Source: Streptomyces sp. B21-083
GTDB taxonomy: Bacteria > Actinomycetota > Actinomycetes > Streptomycetales > Streptomycetaceae
Length of the DNA stretch: 64,000 bases
Direction of reading: 5' to 3'
NCBI RefSeq assembly: GCF_036898825.1
Contig: NZ_JARUND010000002.1
Location: 3,410,001-3,474,000 of the forward strand
Made by a program: the position numbers and the translations under genes. Under the pieces are notes generated by a model that saw nothing but the letters and a program-made list of their open reading frames with translations, had not been told where the DNA came from and did no database searches. Of the stretch, positions 55,740 through 63,804 are shown piece after piece (positions within the stretch are counted from its first letter, which is position 1; the number at the start of each line of letters is the position of its first letter).

Positions 55740-55943
55740 TCAGAACTGGATCTCGTTGATCGTGTTCGCTATCGAGTTCAGGAAGCGTTGGATGTCGTCC
55801 GCCATGCCGGTCGAGGCGAGGAAGAAGCCGAAGAGGATGGCGACGACCGCCGGACCCGCCTTGATCGTGCCTCCGCGGATCAGCACCACCAGGATGATTC
55901 CCAACATCAGCACCACTGACAACGAAATGGCCACACTGATCAC
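55740..55943 (-). CDS. Small two-helix membrane protein (67 aa)
   Basis: 67 residues: hydrophobic helix 1 (SVAISLSVVLMLGIILVVLI), a short RGGTIKAG turn, helix 2 (PAVVAILFGFFLASTGMA) and an amphipathic end DDIQRFLNSIANTINEIQF. GTG at 55943; a GTG 9 nt further in is possible. The organisation (two spans, short turn, polar C-tail) is common among small streptomycete membrane proteins found near tRNA genes. I do not recognise a function. Confidence 0.8.
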   Translation of the reverse strand: MISVAISLSVVLMLGIILVVLIRGGTIKAGPAVVAILFGFFLASTGMADDIQRFLNSIANTINEIQF

Positions 55944-56109
55944 ACCCTATGGTCGGTTCGCACTACCGGCCCAGGGATGCTTTCCCTCGCACCCCCGCCA
56001 GATCCATCGTGCCACCAACGGGGCCGCCGTATGCGGCCGGTGACGCATCATCGGCCCCACCGGATCGTTTTGTCGCCATAGATAAACAAAGGACACAGAA
56101 ATGTGTTCC

Positions 56110-56613
56110 TTATGGGTGCTTGGGATGATATTCACCTCCGTGGAGGCCGAGAAGCGTCCGCATCCTGGCGTATTTCCGGGCGAGGCGAGCGCGGGTCGGG
56201 TCGTCCAGTGCCGCCAGGCGGGCCGGGTCCGCGTTGTGCGCGAGGTCCGACTCCTTGACCAGCAGCGCGCCCGGGGTGTCGAGGATGCGCCGGGCGTACA
56301 CCTCGGGAGCCTCCCCCGCGCGCTTGGTGACGGCCAGCACGATGTCCTTCGTACGGCGGGTCAACGCGGCCTCTTCCAGGTCACGTTCGGGCAGCACGTC
56401 GTCCTCCACGGCGTCGTGCAGCCAGGCCGCCGCGATCTGCTCGTCGTCGCCCCCACGCGCGCGTACGCCCTCCGCCACGGCCTGGAGGTGCTCCGCGTAG
56501 GGGCGGCCCGCCTTGTCCGTCTGCGCCGCGTGTGCGGCTCGGGCCATGGCCTCTACTTCGGCCAGGGTCAGGGGGGTTGGGGTGGTTGGGGGGTGCGCGT
56601 GGGTCTCGTTCAT
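56110..56613 (-). CDS. HD-domain phosphohydrolase
   Basis: 167 residues. AEVEAMARAAHAAQTDKAG starts the domain, GRPYAEHLQAVAEGVRARGG follows, and the metal-binding pair is in AAAWLHDAVEDD near residue 65. VKESDLAHNADPARLAALDD supplies the final histidine and aspartate. The layout resembles the hydrolase half of RelA/SpoT and small (p)ppGpp hydrolases, but nucleotide specificity cannot be read from the sequence. Divergent from the antiporter gene. Confidence 0.85.
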   Translation of the reverse strand: MNETHAHPPTTPTPLTLAEVEAMARAAHAAQTDKAGRPYAEHLQAVAEGVRARGGDDEQIAAAWLHDAVEDDVLPERDLEEAALTRRTKDIVLAVTKRAGEAPEVYARRILDTPGALLVKESDLAHNADPARLAALDDPTRARLARKYARMRTLLGLHGGEYHPKHP

Positions 56614-56687
56614 CTGCTCAGTCTGGAGCCCGGTGCCGGCCTCCGTCCGCTTCGGCGGGTCTTCGGAATCGTTTGGTAAAGTAAATA

Positions 56688-56722
56688 TTGACGATTCCTT
56701 GACGCTATCTTGACTATGGAGG
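56688..56722 (+). promoter_or_regulatory. Three TTGAC direct repeats before the antiporter gene
   Basis: TTGAC occurs at 56688, 56699 and 56710, exactly 11 nt apart, in an AT-rich stretch, followed by GGAGG at 56718-56722. One-turn spacing suggests a multimeric regulator site; the first repeat may also serve as a -35. Confidence 0.5.
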
Positions 56723-56756
56723 CGCGCTCATCGGACACGCGGACACTCTGATCGCC

Positions 56757-57992
56757 ATGGGCGGCGCTTTTCTCGCCGCCGCGGTTCTCGCCCGGCTCGG
56801 CAGCCGGATCGGACTGCCCACCATCCCTCTGTTCATCCTGGCCGGGATCCTGCTCGGCCCGCACACACCCGGCGTCGTGCTGCTCTCCGACCCGCACGAC
56901 ATGGAGATGCTCTCGGCTCTCGGCCTGGTCCTGTTGCTCTTCTACCTCGGCCTCGAATTCCACCTGGACGACCTCAGGGCGGGTGGCCGCCGGATGGCCA
57001 TGGCCGGGGGCCTGTACCTCGCGTTGAACGTCGGCGCCGGCCTGGGCTTCGGATTCGCCCTCGGGTGGGGCACCTCCGAGGCGTTGGTCCTCGCCGGGGT
57101 ACTGGGCATCTCGTCGTCGGCCATCGTCACGAAGGTCCTGGTCGACACCGGCCGGCTGGGCAGTCCCGAGGCGAAGCCGATCCTCGGGATCATCGTCGTC
57201 GAGGATGTCTTCCTCCCGCTGTATCTCGCCGCGTTGCAGCCGATCCTGTCCGGGGCGGACTCGCTGGGCGCCGCTGTGCTGGACGGGGGCAAGGCGTTCG
57301 CGTTCCTGCTGCTGCTGGCCCTCGCGGCGCGGTTCGGTACGCGGGTGGTGAGCCGCCTGTTCGCCGTCGAGGACGACGAGTTGCTGGTGATCTCGTTCCT
57401 GGGCGCGGCGGTGTTCGTCGCCGGGGTGTCCGAGTGGTTCGGGGTCGCGGACGCGATCGGGGCGTTCATGGTGGGGCTGATGCTGGGGAGTACGACGTCC
57501 GGGGAGCGCATACGCAAGCTGGTACATCCGTTGCGGGACGCGTTCGGGGCGATGTTCTTCTTCGCGTTCGGGCTGTCGATCGATCCCGGGGATCTGCCCG
57601 TGGTGGTGTGGCCGGTGCTGGCCGCGGTGGCGGTGACGCTGGTGATGAACGTGCTGGCGGGGATGGGCGCGGGACGGGTGTACGGGTTCGAGACGCGGGG
57701 GGCCGCGGTCATCTCGACCACGTTGCTGGCCCGGGGGGAGTTCGCGTTGATTCTGGCGACGATGGCGGCGGGGGCGGGGCTGGACGCTCGGCTGTCGCCG
57801 TTCATCGCGGGGTATGTACTGGTACTGGCGGTGTGGGGGCCGTTGGCCGCGGGGTGGGTGCCTGGCTTTTTCGCCCCCGCCGCCCCTACCCGTCCCATCC
57901 TCGGGGGCTCCGCCCCCGAACCCCCGTATCGCGCTGAACGCGCTCGTCCTCAAACTCCCCCAGAGGGGGGACCCCCCAACAGGCTGAAATAG
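56757..57992 (+). CDS. Cation:proton antiporter (CPA2/KefB-like)
   Basis: 411 residues, about 12 membrane helices. FILAGILLGPHTPGVVLL near the start, LFYLGLEFHLDDLRAGGR and VLGISSSAIVTKVLVDTGRL with GIIVVEDVFLPLYLA are typical of CPA2 exchangers; ARGEFALILATMA is also conserved. The first ATG (56757) has no ribosome site, but GGAGG stands at 56718-56722 and the frame is open upstream to 56703, so the true start may be a non-standard codon near 56730 (ATC-GGA-CAC). The last 40 residues, from FFAPAAPTRPIL onward, are encoded by a dispersed repeat and are unlikely to be part of the transporter fold. Confidence 0.88.
   Translation: MGGAFLAAAVLARLGSRIGLPTIPLFILAGILLGPHTPGVVLLSDPHDMEMLSALGLVLLLFYLGLEFHLDDLRAGGRRMAMAGGLYLALNVGAGLGFGFALGWGTSEALVLAGVLGISSSAIVTKVLVDTGRLGSPEAKPILGIIVVEDVFLPLYLAALQPILSGADSLGAAVLDGGKAFAFLLLLALAARFGTRVVSRLFAVEDDELLVISFLGAAVFVAGVSEWFGVADAIGAFMVGLMLGSTTSGERIRKLVHPLRDAFGAMFFFAFGLSIDPGDLPVVVWPVLAAVAVTLVMNVLAGMGAGRVYGFETRGAAVISTTLLARGEFALILATMAAGAGLDARLSPFIAGYVLVLAVWGPLAAGWVPGFFAPAAPTRPILGGSAPEPPYRAERARPQTPPEGGPPNRLK
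57869..57955 (-). repeat. Dispersed structured repeat, family A, copy 2 (inside antiporter 3' end)
   Basis: Minus strand: GTTTGAGGACGAGC, hairpin GCGC-GTTCA-GCGC (57931-57943), hairpin TCGGGGGC-GGA-GCCCCCGA (57901-57919), then GGATGGGACGGGTAGGGGCG and GGGGGCGAAA. It matches copy 1 at 22265-22366 in order and loops but with different, still paired, stem bases. Confidence 0.78.
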
Positions 57993-58011
57993 GGCGCTGG
58001 ATCAGGCTGGA

Positions 58012-59190
58012 TCAGATCGTCGCCTGGGCCGTGGGGCCCTCTCTGCAGACCAGGAGGAGGGCCCTGTCGTCGTTGACGTCCTTGGCGACCGCCTCGATGA
58101 GGTGCCAGGCCGCGCCGTGGAAGCCGCCGGCCACGTAGCGGTCGGCCTCGCCCGTCAGGCGGTCGATGCCCTCGACGATGTCCCGTTCCGACGTTTCGAC
58201 CAGGCCGTCCGTGAACAGCATCAGGACGTCTCCTGGGCGCAGCGATCCCTTCACGGGGTCGAACTGGGCTCCGTCGTACACGCCCAACAGCGGTCCCTCC
58301 GCCGCCTTTTCCTCCCAGCGGCCGGTGCCCGCGCTGAGCTGGAGGCCCGGCGGGTGGCCGGCCGAGAAGATCTCGTAGTCGCCGGAGTCCAGGTCAAGGA
58401 CCAGGTGGATCGAGGTCGCGAAGCCCTCGTCCCAGTCCTGGCGCAGGAGGTAGCCGTTCGCCGCCGGGAGGAAGGCGTGCGGCGGCAGTGAGCCCAGCAG
58501 ACCGCCGAAGGCGCCGGACAGGAGCAGGGCTCGGGAGCCCGCGTCCATGCCCTTGCCGGAGACGTCCGTCAGGACGACCTCCATCGTGCGGCCCCCGTTC
58601 GTACGGGCCGCCACCACGAAGTCGCCCGAGAACGACTGGCCGCCCGCCGGACGCAGCGCCATCTCCCGGTGCCAGCCCTGCGGCAGCTGCGGCAACTTGC
58701 TCTGGACGCGGATGCGTTCACGCAGGTCGAAAAGCATCGTGCCGCCGCGCCGCCAGGGGACGCCCACTCTGCTGCGGAACTGGGCGATCAGCAGGCCGAA
58801 GAATCCGCAGGCCGCCACGACGAGGACCACACCGGGGGTGACCCTGGAGGGGCCCTCCGTGTACGGGCCCAGTTTCACCGACTCCACGATCAGTGCCGTC
58901 GCCGCCGCCGCGTACAGCCCCAGCAGGCTGGCCGGGCGCAGGAGGAGACCGCCGGCGACGATCGGGAGGACGAGCAGGGCCGGGGAGCACCACACCGAGT
59001 TGGCGAGGGTCATGGCCGCGATGACCGGGATCATGATGAGCAGACCGGCGAGCGCGATCCAGTCCGAACCGTCGCCCCGGAAGTAGTCCACGGCGGATCT
59101 GCGCAGGCCGGTGCGGACCCGGTGAGCCTGCTTCTTCAACCGGGCCGTGAACGTCTCGGCTTCCGCGCGCCGCTCTCGTCCTGCTGCCAT
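58012..59190 (-). CDS. Membrane-bound PP2C-type (SpoIIE family) phosphatase
   Basis: 392 residues. Four hydrophobic helices in residues 45-145 (WIALAGLLIMIPVIAAMTLA, VVLVVAACGFFGLLIA), then the SpoIIE/RsbU phosphatase domain: GGQSFSGDFVVAARTNGG, VVLTDVSGKGMDAGSRAL, FTDGLVETSER and DDRALLLVCR, with the metal-binding aspartates. Such proteins dephosphorylate anti-anti-sigma factors or other Ser/Thr phosphoproteins; streptomycetes encode dozens and the partner is not next door here. ATG at 59190. Confidence 0.92.
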   Translation of the reverse strand: MAAGRERRAEAETFTARLKKQAHRVRTGLRRSAVDYFRGDGSDWIALAGLLIMIPVIAAMTLANSVWCSPALLVLPIVAGGLLLRPASLLGLYAAAATALIVESVKLGPYTEGPSRVTPGVVLVVAACGFFGLLIAQFRSRVGVPWRRGGTMLFDLRERIRVQSKLPQLPQGWHREMALRPAGGQSFSGDFVVAARTNGGRTMEVVLTDVSGKGMDAGSRALLLSGAFGGLLGSLPPHAFLPAANGYLLRQDWDEGFATSIHLVLDLDSGDYEIFSAGHPPGLQLSAGTGRWEEKAAEGPLLGVYDGAQFDPVKGSLRPGDVLMLFTDGLVETSERDIVEGIDRLTGEADRYVAGGFHGAAWHLIEAVAKDVNDDRALLLVCREGPTAQATI

Positions 59191-59352
59191 TAGTTCGGGA
59201 CCCTATCCATCGGACCAGCTGCTTGGCACGGGAGGTCCCACTTGTCCCCCGTCCGAGGTTCAACTTCACAGTGAAACCCACCGAGGGCCGGTCCGAGGCC
59301 CCGAGGGGAAAATTGCCTCGCTCGTCCCGCACTGCCCTGGTACTCATGGTCC

Positions 59353-60603
59353 ATGACCACCTCCAGGACCTCCGTCACGACCGACTTGCGGGTGCTGCGG
59401 CCCGAAGACTGGGATCAGTGGTACAGCAACCTGCTCCGCGCCTTCGGTGGAGTGCCGGAGTCCGCCGAGGAGCAGGAGTTGTGGAAATCACTCACCGAGT
59501 ACGACCGTTTCGTGGGCGCTTGGGACGGTGACGTGTGTGTGGGCAGTGCGGGTGCCTTCACTTTCCAGGTAACCGTACCGGGCGGCGCCTCCGTGAAGGC
59601 TGCCGGCGTCACGATGGTGGGCGTGGCCGGCACGCACCGTAGGCGCGGGGTGCTGACGTCGATGATGCGGCGGCAACTGGACGACGTACGGAGCTGGGGC
59701 GAGTCGCTGGCCGTGCTCACGGCGTCCGAGCCCGCCATCTACGGACGGTTCGGGTACGGCCAGGCCACCCAGTCGCTGAGCGTCGAGATCGACACCGTGC
59801 GGGTACGGCTGGAGGTGCCGGCCGGCGCCGATGACGTACGGCTGCGATATGCCGTACCGGCCGAAGCGCTTGATGTCTGCGAGGCGGTGTACGCGCGGCG
59901 GGTACCGGAGCGGCCCGGGATGCTGGCGCGGATGCCCGGCTGGGAGCGGGTCGTGGTGCTCGATCCGGAGAGCGAGCGGGGCGGGGCGTCGCCGCTGCAG
60001 TGCGTGGTCGCCGAACGGGGCGGGGACGTCGTGGGGTTCGCCCGGTTCCGGGTCAAGCCCGACTGGGATGTCACCGGTTCCCACAGCGCGGTCGTCGTCG
60101 AGGACTTGGAGGCGCTCGACGCCGCTTCCCAGGGCGCGTTGTGGCGGTTCCTGTTCGACGTCGACCTGACGTCGAAGATCGTCGCGCGCGGGCGGCCGGT
60201 CGAGGAGCCGTGGCATCACATGGTGACGGACATCCGGCGGTGCGGGCTGCGCAGGCGGGACGCGCTGTACGTGCGACTGGTGGACGTGGGGGCGGCGTTG
60301 GAGGATCGGACGTATCAGACGCCCGTAGATGTCGTGCTGGATGTCGAGGACGCGTTCTGTCCGTGGAACTCCGGGCGTTGGCGGCTGACGGGCGACGCCA
60401 AGGGAGCCGTGTGCCGGCGTACGGAGGACGCGGCTGATCTCGCCTTGTCCGTACGGGAGTTGGGAGCCGCCTATCTGGGCGGTGTGCCGTTGGCCGGGCT
60501 GGCGGCTGCCGGGCGGGTGCGGGAGATTCGGCAGGGGGCGTTGGCCGAGGCTTCTCTGGCGTTCGGGTCGGTGGTGGAGCCCTGGTTGTCCCACGGGTTC
60601 TGA
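59353..60603 (+). CDS. GNAT family N-acetyltransferase, Eis type
   Basis: 416 residues, the three-domain Eis length. AGVTMVGVAGTHRRRGVLTS near residue 85-105 is the acetyl-CoA loop (V-x-x-x-x-R-R-G), followed by SEPAIYGRFGYGQAT, the Eis hallmark. The middle region has DDVRLRYAVPAEALDVCEAV and the C-terminal domain ends in aromatic F after EPWLSHG, matching the Eis pattern in which the terminal carboxylate acts as base. Eis enzymes acetylate amines including aminoglycosides; substrate here is unknown. Divergent from the SpoIIE phosphatase gene. Confidence 0.9.
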   Translation: MTTSRTSVTTDLRVLRPEDWDQWYSNLLRAFGGVPESAEEQELWKSLTEYDRFVGAWDGDVCVGSAGAFTFQVTVPGGASVKAAGVTMVGVAGTHRRRGVLTSMMRRQLDDVRSWGESLAVLTASEPAIYGRFGYGQATQSLSVEIDTVRVRLEVPAGADDVRLRYAVPAEALDVCEAVYARRVPERPGMLARMPGWERVVVLDPESERGGASPLQCVVAERGGDVVGFARFRVKPDWDVTGSHSAVVVEDLEALDAASQGALWRFLFDVDLTSKIVARGRPVEEPWHHMVTDIRRCGLRRRDALYVRLVDVGAALEDRTYQTPVDVVLDVEDAFCPWNSGRWRLTGDAKGAVCRRTEDAADLALSVRELGAAYLGGVPLAGLAAAGRVREIRQGALAEASLAFGSVVEPWLSHGF

Positions 60604-60648
60604 TCCATGGGTTACGAGTCCGGGGCTGGGTGCTTGCCTGGTCGCCCT

Positions 60649-61458
60649 TCAGGCTTGCTGGCAGGTGGGGCACCAGAAGAGGTTGCGGGCGGCGAGATCG
60701 GCGGTGCGGATCTCGCCGCCACAGAGGTGGCAGGGCAGGTTGGCCCTGCGGTAGACGTAGACCTCGCCGCCGTGGTCGTCGACGCGCGGCGGGCGGCCCA
60801 TCGCCTCCGGGGTGTGTTCCGGGCGGACGGTGTCGATGCGGTTGTCGCGTACGCCGTCGCGCATGAGGGCGACCAGGTCGTTCCAGAGGGCGGCCCACTC
60901 GGCGGGCGTGATGTCTTTGCCGGGACGGTACGGGTCGATGCCGTGCCGGAACAGGACCTCGGCGCGGTAGACGTTGCCGACGCCCGCGATGAGTTTCTGG
61001 TCCATGAGCAGGGCGGCGATGGTCGTACGACTGCGGCTGACGCGGGCGTAGGCGGCCTGGTGGTCGGCGTCCGGGCGGAGGGGGTCGGGGCCCAGGCGGT
61101 CGTGTATCGCCTGCTTCTCGGTGTCCGTGATGAGCGCGCAGGTGGTGGGGCCCCGGAGGTCCACGTACGAGGTGCTGTTCGCGAGGCGCAGGCGGACCGT
61201 GTCCGTGGGAGGCGGGGCGGGGGCGTCGCCGAAGTTGACCTTGCCGAAGAGGCCCAGGTGGATGTGGACCCAGTCGGCTTCACGGAAGCGGAGGAAGAGG
61301 TGTTTGCCGTGGGCGTCGGCGGCGTTGAGGGGGGCGCCGGTGAGGAGGGCTGCCGCGGCGCTGAACTTGCCCTGCGGGCTGTTTACCGTGGCGGGTCTGC
61401 CCGCGAAGCGGGCGGCGTAGTCCTGGGCCAGCCGGTGGATCGTGTGCCCTTCCGGCAC
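60649..61458 (-). CDS. Fpg/Nei family DNA glycosylase (endonuclease VIII type)
   Basis: 269 residues. GTG at 61458 puts PEGHTIHRLA right after the initiator, as needed for the catalytic Pro2-Glu3; AAGGA lies 9 nt upstream. The helix-two-turn-helix region IAALLMDQKLIAGVGNVYRAE near residue 150-170 and the C-terminal zinc finger CHLCGGEIRT plus WCPTCQQA complete the family. It excises oxidised bases and nicks the DNA. Closest by feel to actinobacterial Nei2; Fpg itself usually has MPELPEV at the start. Convergent with the Eis-like gene. Confidence 0.92.
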   Translation of the reverse strand: MPEGHTIHRLAQDYAARFAGRPATVNSPQGKFSAAAALLTGAPLNAADAHGKHLFLRFREADWVHIHLGLFGKVNFGDAPAPPPTDTVRLRLANSTSYVDLRGPTTCALITDTEKQAIHDRLGPDPLRPDADHQAAYARVSRSRTTIAALLMDQKLIAGVGNVYRAEVLFRHGIDPYRPGKDITPAEWAALWNDLVALMRDGVRDNRIDTVRPEHTPEAMGRPPRVDDHGGEVYVYRRANLPCHLCGGEIRTADLAARNLFWCPTCQQA

Positions 61459-61548
61459 GGTGCGGGTTCCTTTCCTGTTTTTCTTGCCCACCCACCCGCC
61501 CGTCTCGGCCTGTCGAGGAGGCGCCCTCGTCCTCAGGCGCCGGACAGG

Positions 61549-62034
61549 CTAGGAGTGCGGGTGGTGTGCCGGGATTTCCGGGAGTTCGCCCGTCGTCTCG
61601 TACGCCGTCAGCATGTCGATGCGGCGGATGTGACGGGCGTCCTCCGAGAACGGCGTCGCCAGGAAGGTCTCCACGAACTTCGTCGCCTCGTCCTGCGTGT
61701 GCATGCGGGAGCCCACCGCGACCACGTTGGCGTTGTTGTGCTGGCGGCCCAGCGACGCGGTCTCCTCGCTCCAGGCCAGCGCCGCGCGCACGCCCTTCAC
61801 CTTGTTCGCCGCGATCTGCTCGCCGTTGCCGGAACCGCCGATCACGATGCCGAGGGCGTCCGGGTCGGCCGCCGTGCGCTCCGCTGCGCGGAGGCAGAAG
61901 GGCGGGTAGTCGTCGACGGCGTCGTAGATGTGGGGGCCGCAGTCCACGGGGTCGTGGCCGGCCTCCTTGAGCCACTCGACGAGGTGGTTCTTGAGTTCGA
62001 AGCCCGCATGGTCGGAGCCGAGATACACGCGCAT
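61549..62034 (-). CDS. rpiB: Ribose-5-phosphate isomerase B
   Basis: 161 residues: MRVYLGSDHAGFELKNHL, DCGPHIYDAVDDYPPFC and GIVIGGSGNGEQIAANKVKG. The last motif has Glu where E. coli RpiB has its catalytic cysteine, the pattern of the mycobacterial enzyme, which uses Glu as base. Interconverts ribose- and ribulose-5-phosphate in the pentose phosphate pathway; ribulose-5-phosphate is also the expected substrate of the CDP-ribitol synthase at 18820-20322. 90 nt upstream of the glycosylase on the same strand. Confidence 0.95.
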   Translation of the reverse strand: MRVYLGSDHAGFELKNHLVEWLKEAGHDPVDCGPHIYDAVDDYPPFCLRAAERTAADPDALGIVIGGSGNGEQIAANKVKGVRAALAWSEETASLGRQHNNANVVAVGSRMHTQDEATKFVETFLATPFSEDARHIRRIDMLTAYETTGELPEIPAHHPHS

Positions 62035-62257
62035 GGTCCGAGTGTGACATGTGTGTTTCGGGGAAGCAGCGCCGGGGGTTGATCCCGAAATCGCATGGCA
62101 ATACCGCGAAACCTCAAGAAAACCTCAAGTAACGATCTGGATTCAAAGGTTCAGGAATCTCTTTGCCTCCGATTCACTGGACCGGATGTTCAACGCCGTC
62201 CCCACCGGCGCGCTCACCCGTTCACCCGGCTTCACCCGGCGCAAAGGAATTCCCCCC

Positions 62258-63724
62258 ATGACCTCGCAGCCGAGCTCCTCCCCACCCTCCGGTCTTCAGG
62301 CCGGGCTCAAGAACCGGCATCTGTCGATGATCGCCATCGGCGGTGTCATCGGCGCCGGACTCTTCGTCGGGTCCAGCTCCGGTATCCGTACCGCCGGGCC
62401 GGGCATTCTTCTCTCGTACGCCCTCGTCGGCACGCTCGTCGTGCTGGTGATGCGGATGCTCGGCGAGATGTCCGCCGCCAATCCGACCTCCGGTTCGTTC
62501 TCCGCGCACGCCGACCGGGCGCTGGGGCGCTGGGCCGGGTTCTCCATCGGCTGGCTGTACTGGTTCTTCTGGGTCGTCGTGCTCGCCGTGGAGGCGACCG
62601 CCGGGGCCACCATTCTCGAAGGGTGGGTTCCCGCCGTACCGCAGTGGGCCTGGGCGCTCATCGTGATGATGGTGCTGACCGCGACCAACCTCGTCTCGGT
62701 CGGCTCCTACGGCGAGTTCGAGTTCTGGTTCGCCGGTATCAAGGTCGTCGCCATCAGCGCCTTCGTCATCATCGGCGCGCTCGCCGTGTTCGGCGTACTG
62801 CCCGGGGTCGACAGCGACAAGGCCGGGCTCGGCAATCTGACCGACCACGGCGGGTTCCTGCCCAACGGGCCCGGCGCCATCCTCACCGGCGTGCTGCTCG
62901 TCGTCTTCTCCTTCATGGGGAGCGAGATCGCCACGCTGGCCGCCGGGGAGTCCGAGGACCCGCAGCGGGCCGTCACCAAGTCCACCAACAGCATCATCTG
63001 GCGTGTCGGCGTCTTCTATCTCGGGTCGATCTTCGTCGTCGTCACCCTGCTGCCGTGGAACGACCCCTCGATCAAGGAGAAGGGCTCGTACGTCGCCGCC
63101 CTCGACTCCCTCGGGATCGCGCACGCCGGTCAGATCATGAACTTCATCGTGCTCACCTCGGTACTGTCCTGCCTCAACTCCGGGCTCTACACGGCCTCCC
63201 GCATGGCCTTCTCGCTCGGGCAGCGCGGTGACGCGCCCAAGGCGTTCGCGCGGACCACGTCCCGCGGTGTGCCGCTCGCGGCGATCGTCGCCTCGGTCGT
63301 CTTCGGCTTCGTCGCCGTCTTCTTCAACTACAGGTTCCCCGACTCGGTCTTCCTCTTCCTCGTCAACTCCTCAGGCGCCGTCGCCCTGTTCGTCTGGCTG
63401 GTCATCTGCTTCTCGCAGCTGCGCATGCGGAAGATCATCGAGCGCGAGTCCCCCGAGAAGCTCGTCGTGCGGATGTGGCTGTACCCGTATCTGACCTGGG
63501 CGACCGCCGCCCTCATCGTGTTCGTCCTCGGCTACATGCTCACCGACACCGAGCACGACGGCCGCGAGACCGTACTGCTCTCGTTGCTGGTGGCGGCCGT
63601 TGTGCTCGTCATCGCCGTCGTCCGGCAGAAGCGCGGGCATGGATCCGTGGTCGTCGGCGATGGCCGGGGCACGCGCGCCGTCGATGACGGCGACGATGTC
63701 GAGGACGTCATCAAGGTCGGCTAG
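62258..63724 (+). CDS. Amino acid permease (AAT family)
   Basis: 488 residues, twelve membrane helices. The APC/AAT start LKNRHLSMIAIGGVIGAGLF at residue 12-31 with SGIRTAGPGILLSYALVG, and GEMSAANPTSGSFSAHADRA, are diagnostic. FSFMGSEIATLAAGESEDPQ near 230 resembles GABA/asparagine-type permeases. The C-terminal 40 residues are hydrophilic and acidic. ATG at 62258, with AAAGGA 9 nt upstream; a longer frame to 62051 has no site. Substrate not determined. Divergent from rpiB. Confidence 0.93.
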   Translation: MTSQPSSSPPSGLQAGLKNRHLSMIAIGGVIGAGLFVGSSSGIRTAGPGILLSYALVGTLVVLVMRMLGEMSAANPTSGSFSAHADRALGRWAGFSIGWLYWFFWVVVLAVEATAGATILEGWVPAVPQWAWALIVMMVLTATNLVSVGSYGEFEFWFAGIKVVAISAFVIIGALAVFGVLPGVDSDKAGLGNLTDHGGFLPNGPGAILTGVLLVVFSFMGSEIATLAAGESEDPQRAVTKSTNSIIWRVGVFYLGSIFVVVTLLPWNDPSIKEKGSYVAALDSLGIAHAGQIMNFIVLTSVLSCLNSGLYTASRMAFSLGQRGDAPKAFARTTSRGVPLAAIVASVVFGFVAVFFNYRFPDSVFLFLVNSSGAVALFVWLVICFSQLRMRKIIERESPEKLVVRMWLYPYLTWATAALIVFVLGYMLTDTEHDGRETVLLSLLVAAVVLVIAVVRQKRGHGSVVVGDGRGTRAVDDGDDVEDVIKVG

Positions 63725-63760
63725 GTCGGCCAGTCGGCTAGTTCAGCGGTGGCCCGCGTC

Positions 63761-63804
63761 GGGTGAAGGAGTCGTTCACAGCACTGTGAACGACTCCTTC
63801 ACCC
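63761..63804. terminator. 44-nt inverted repeat between convergent genes, covers a stop codon
   Basis: Arms of 21 nt (63761-63781 and 63784-63804) are perfect complements separated by two bases; in RNA the innermost pairs would open. It starts 37 nt after the permease stop, and its right arm encodes the last residues of the convergent gene, whose TGA is at 63776-63778. Confidence 0.88.
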
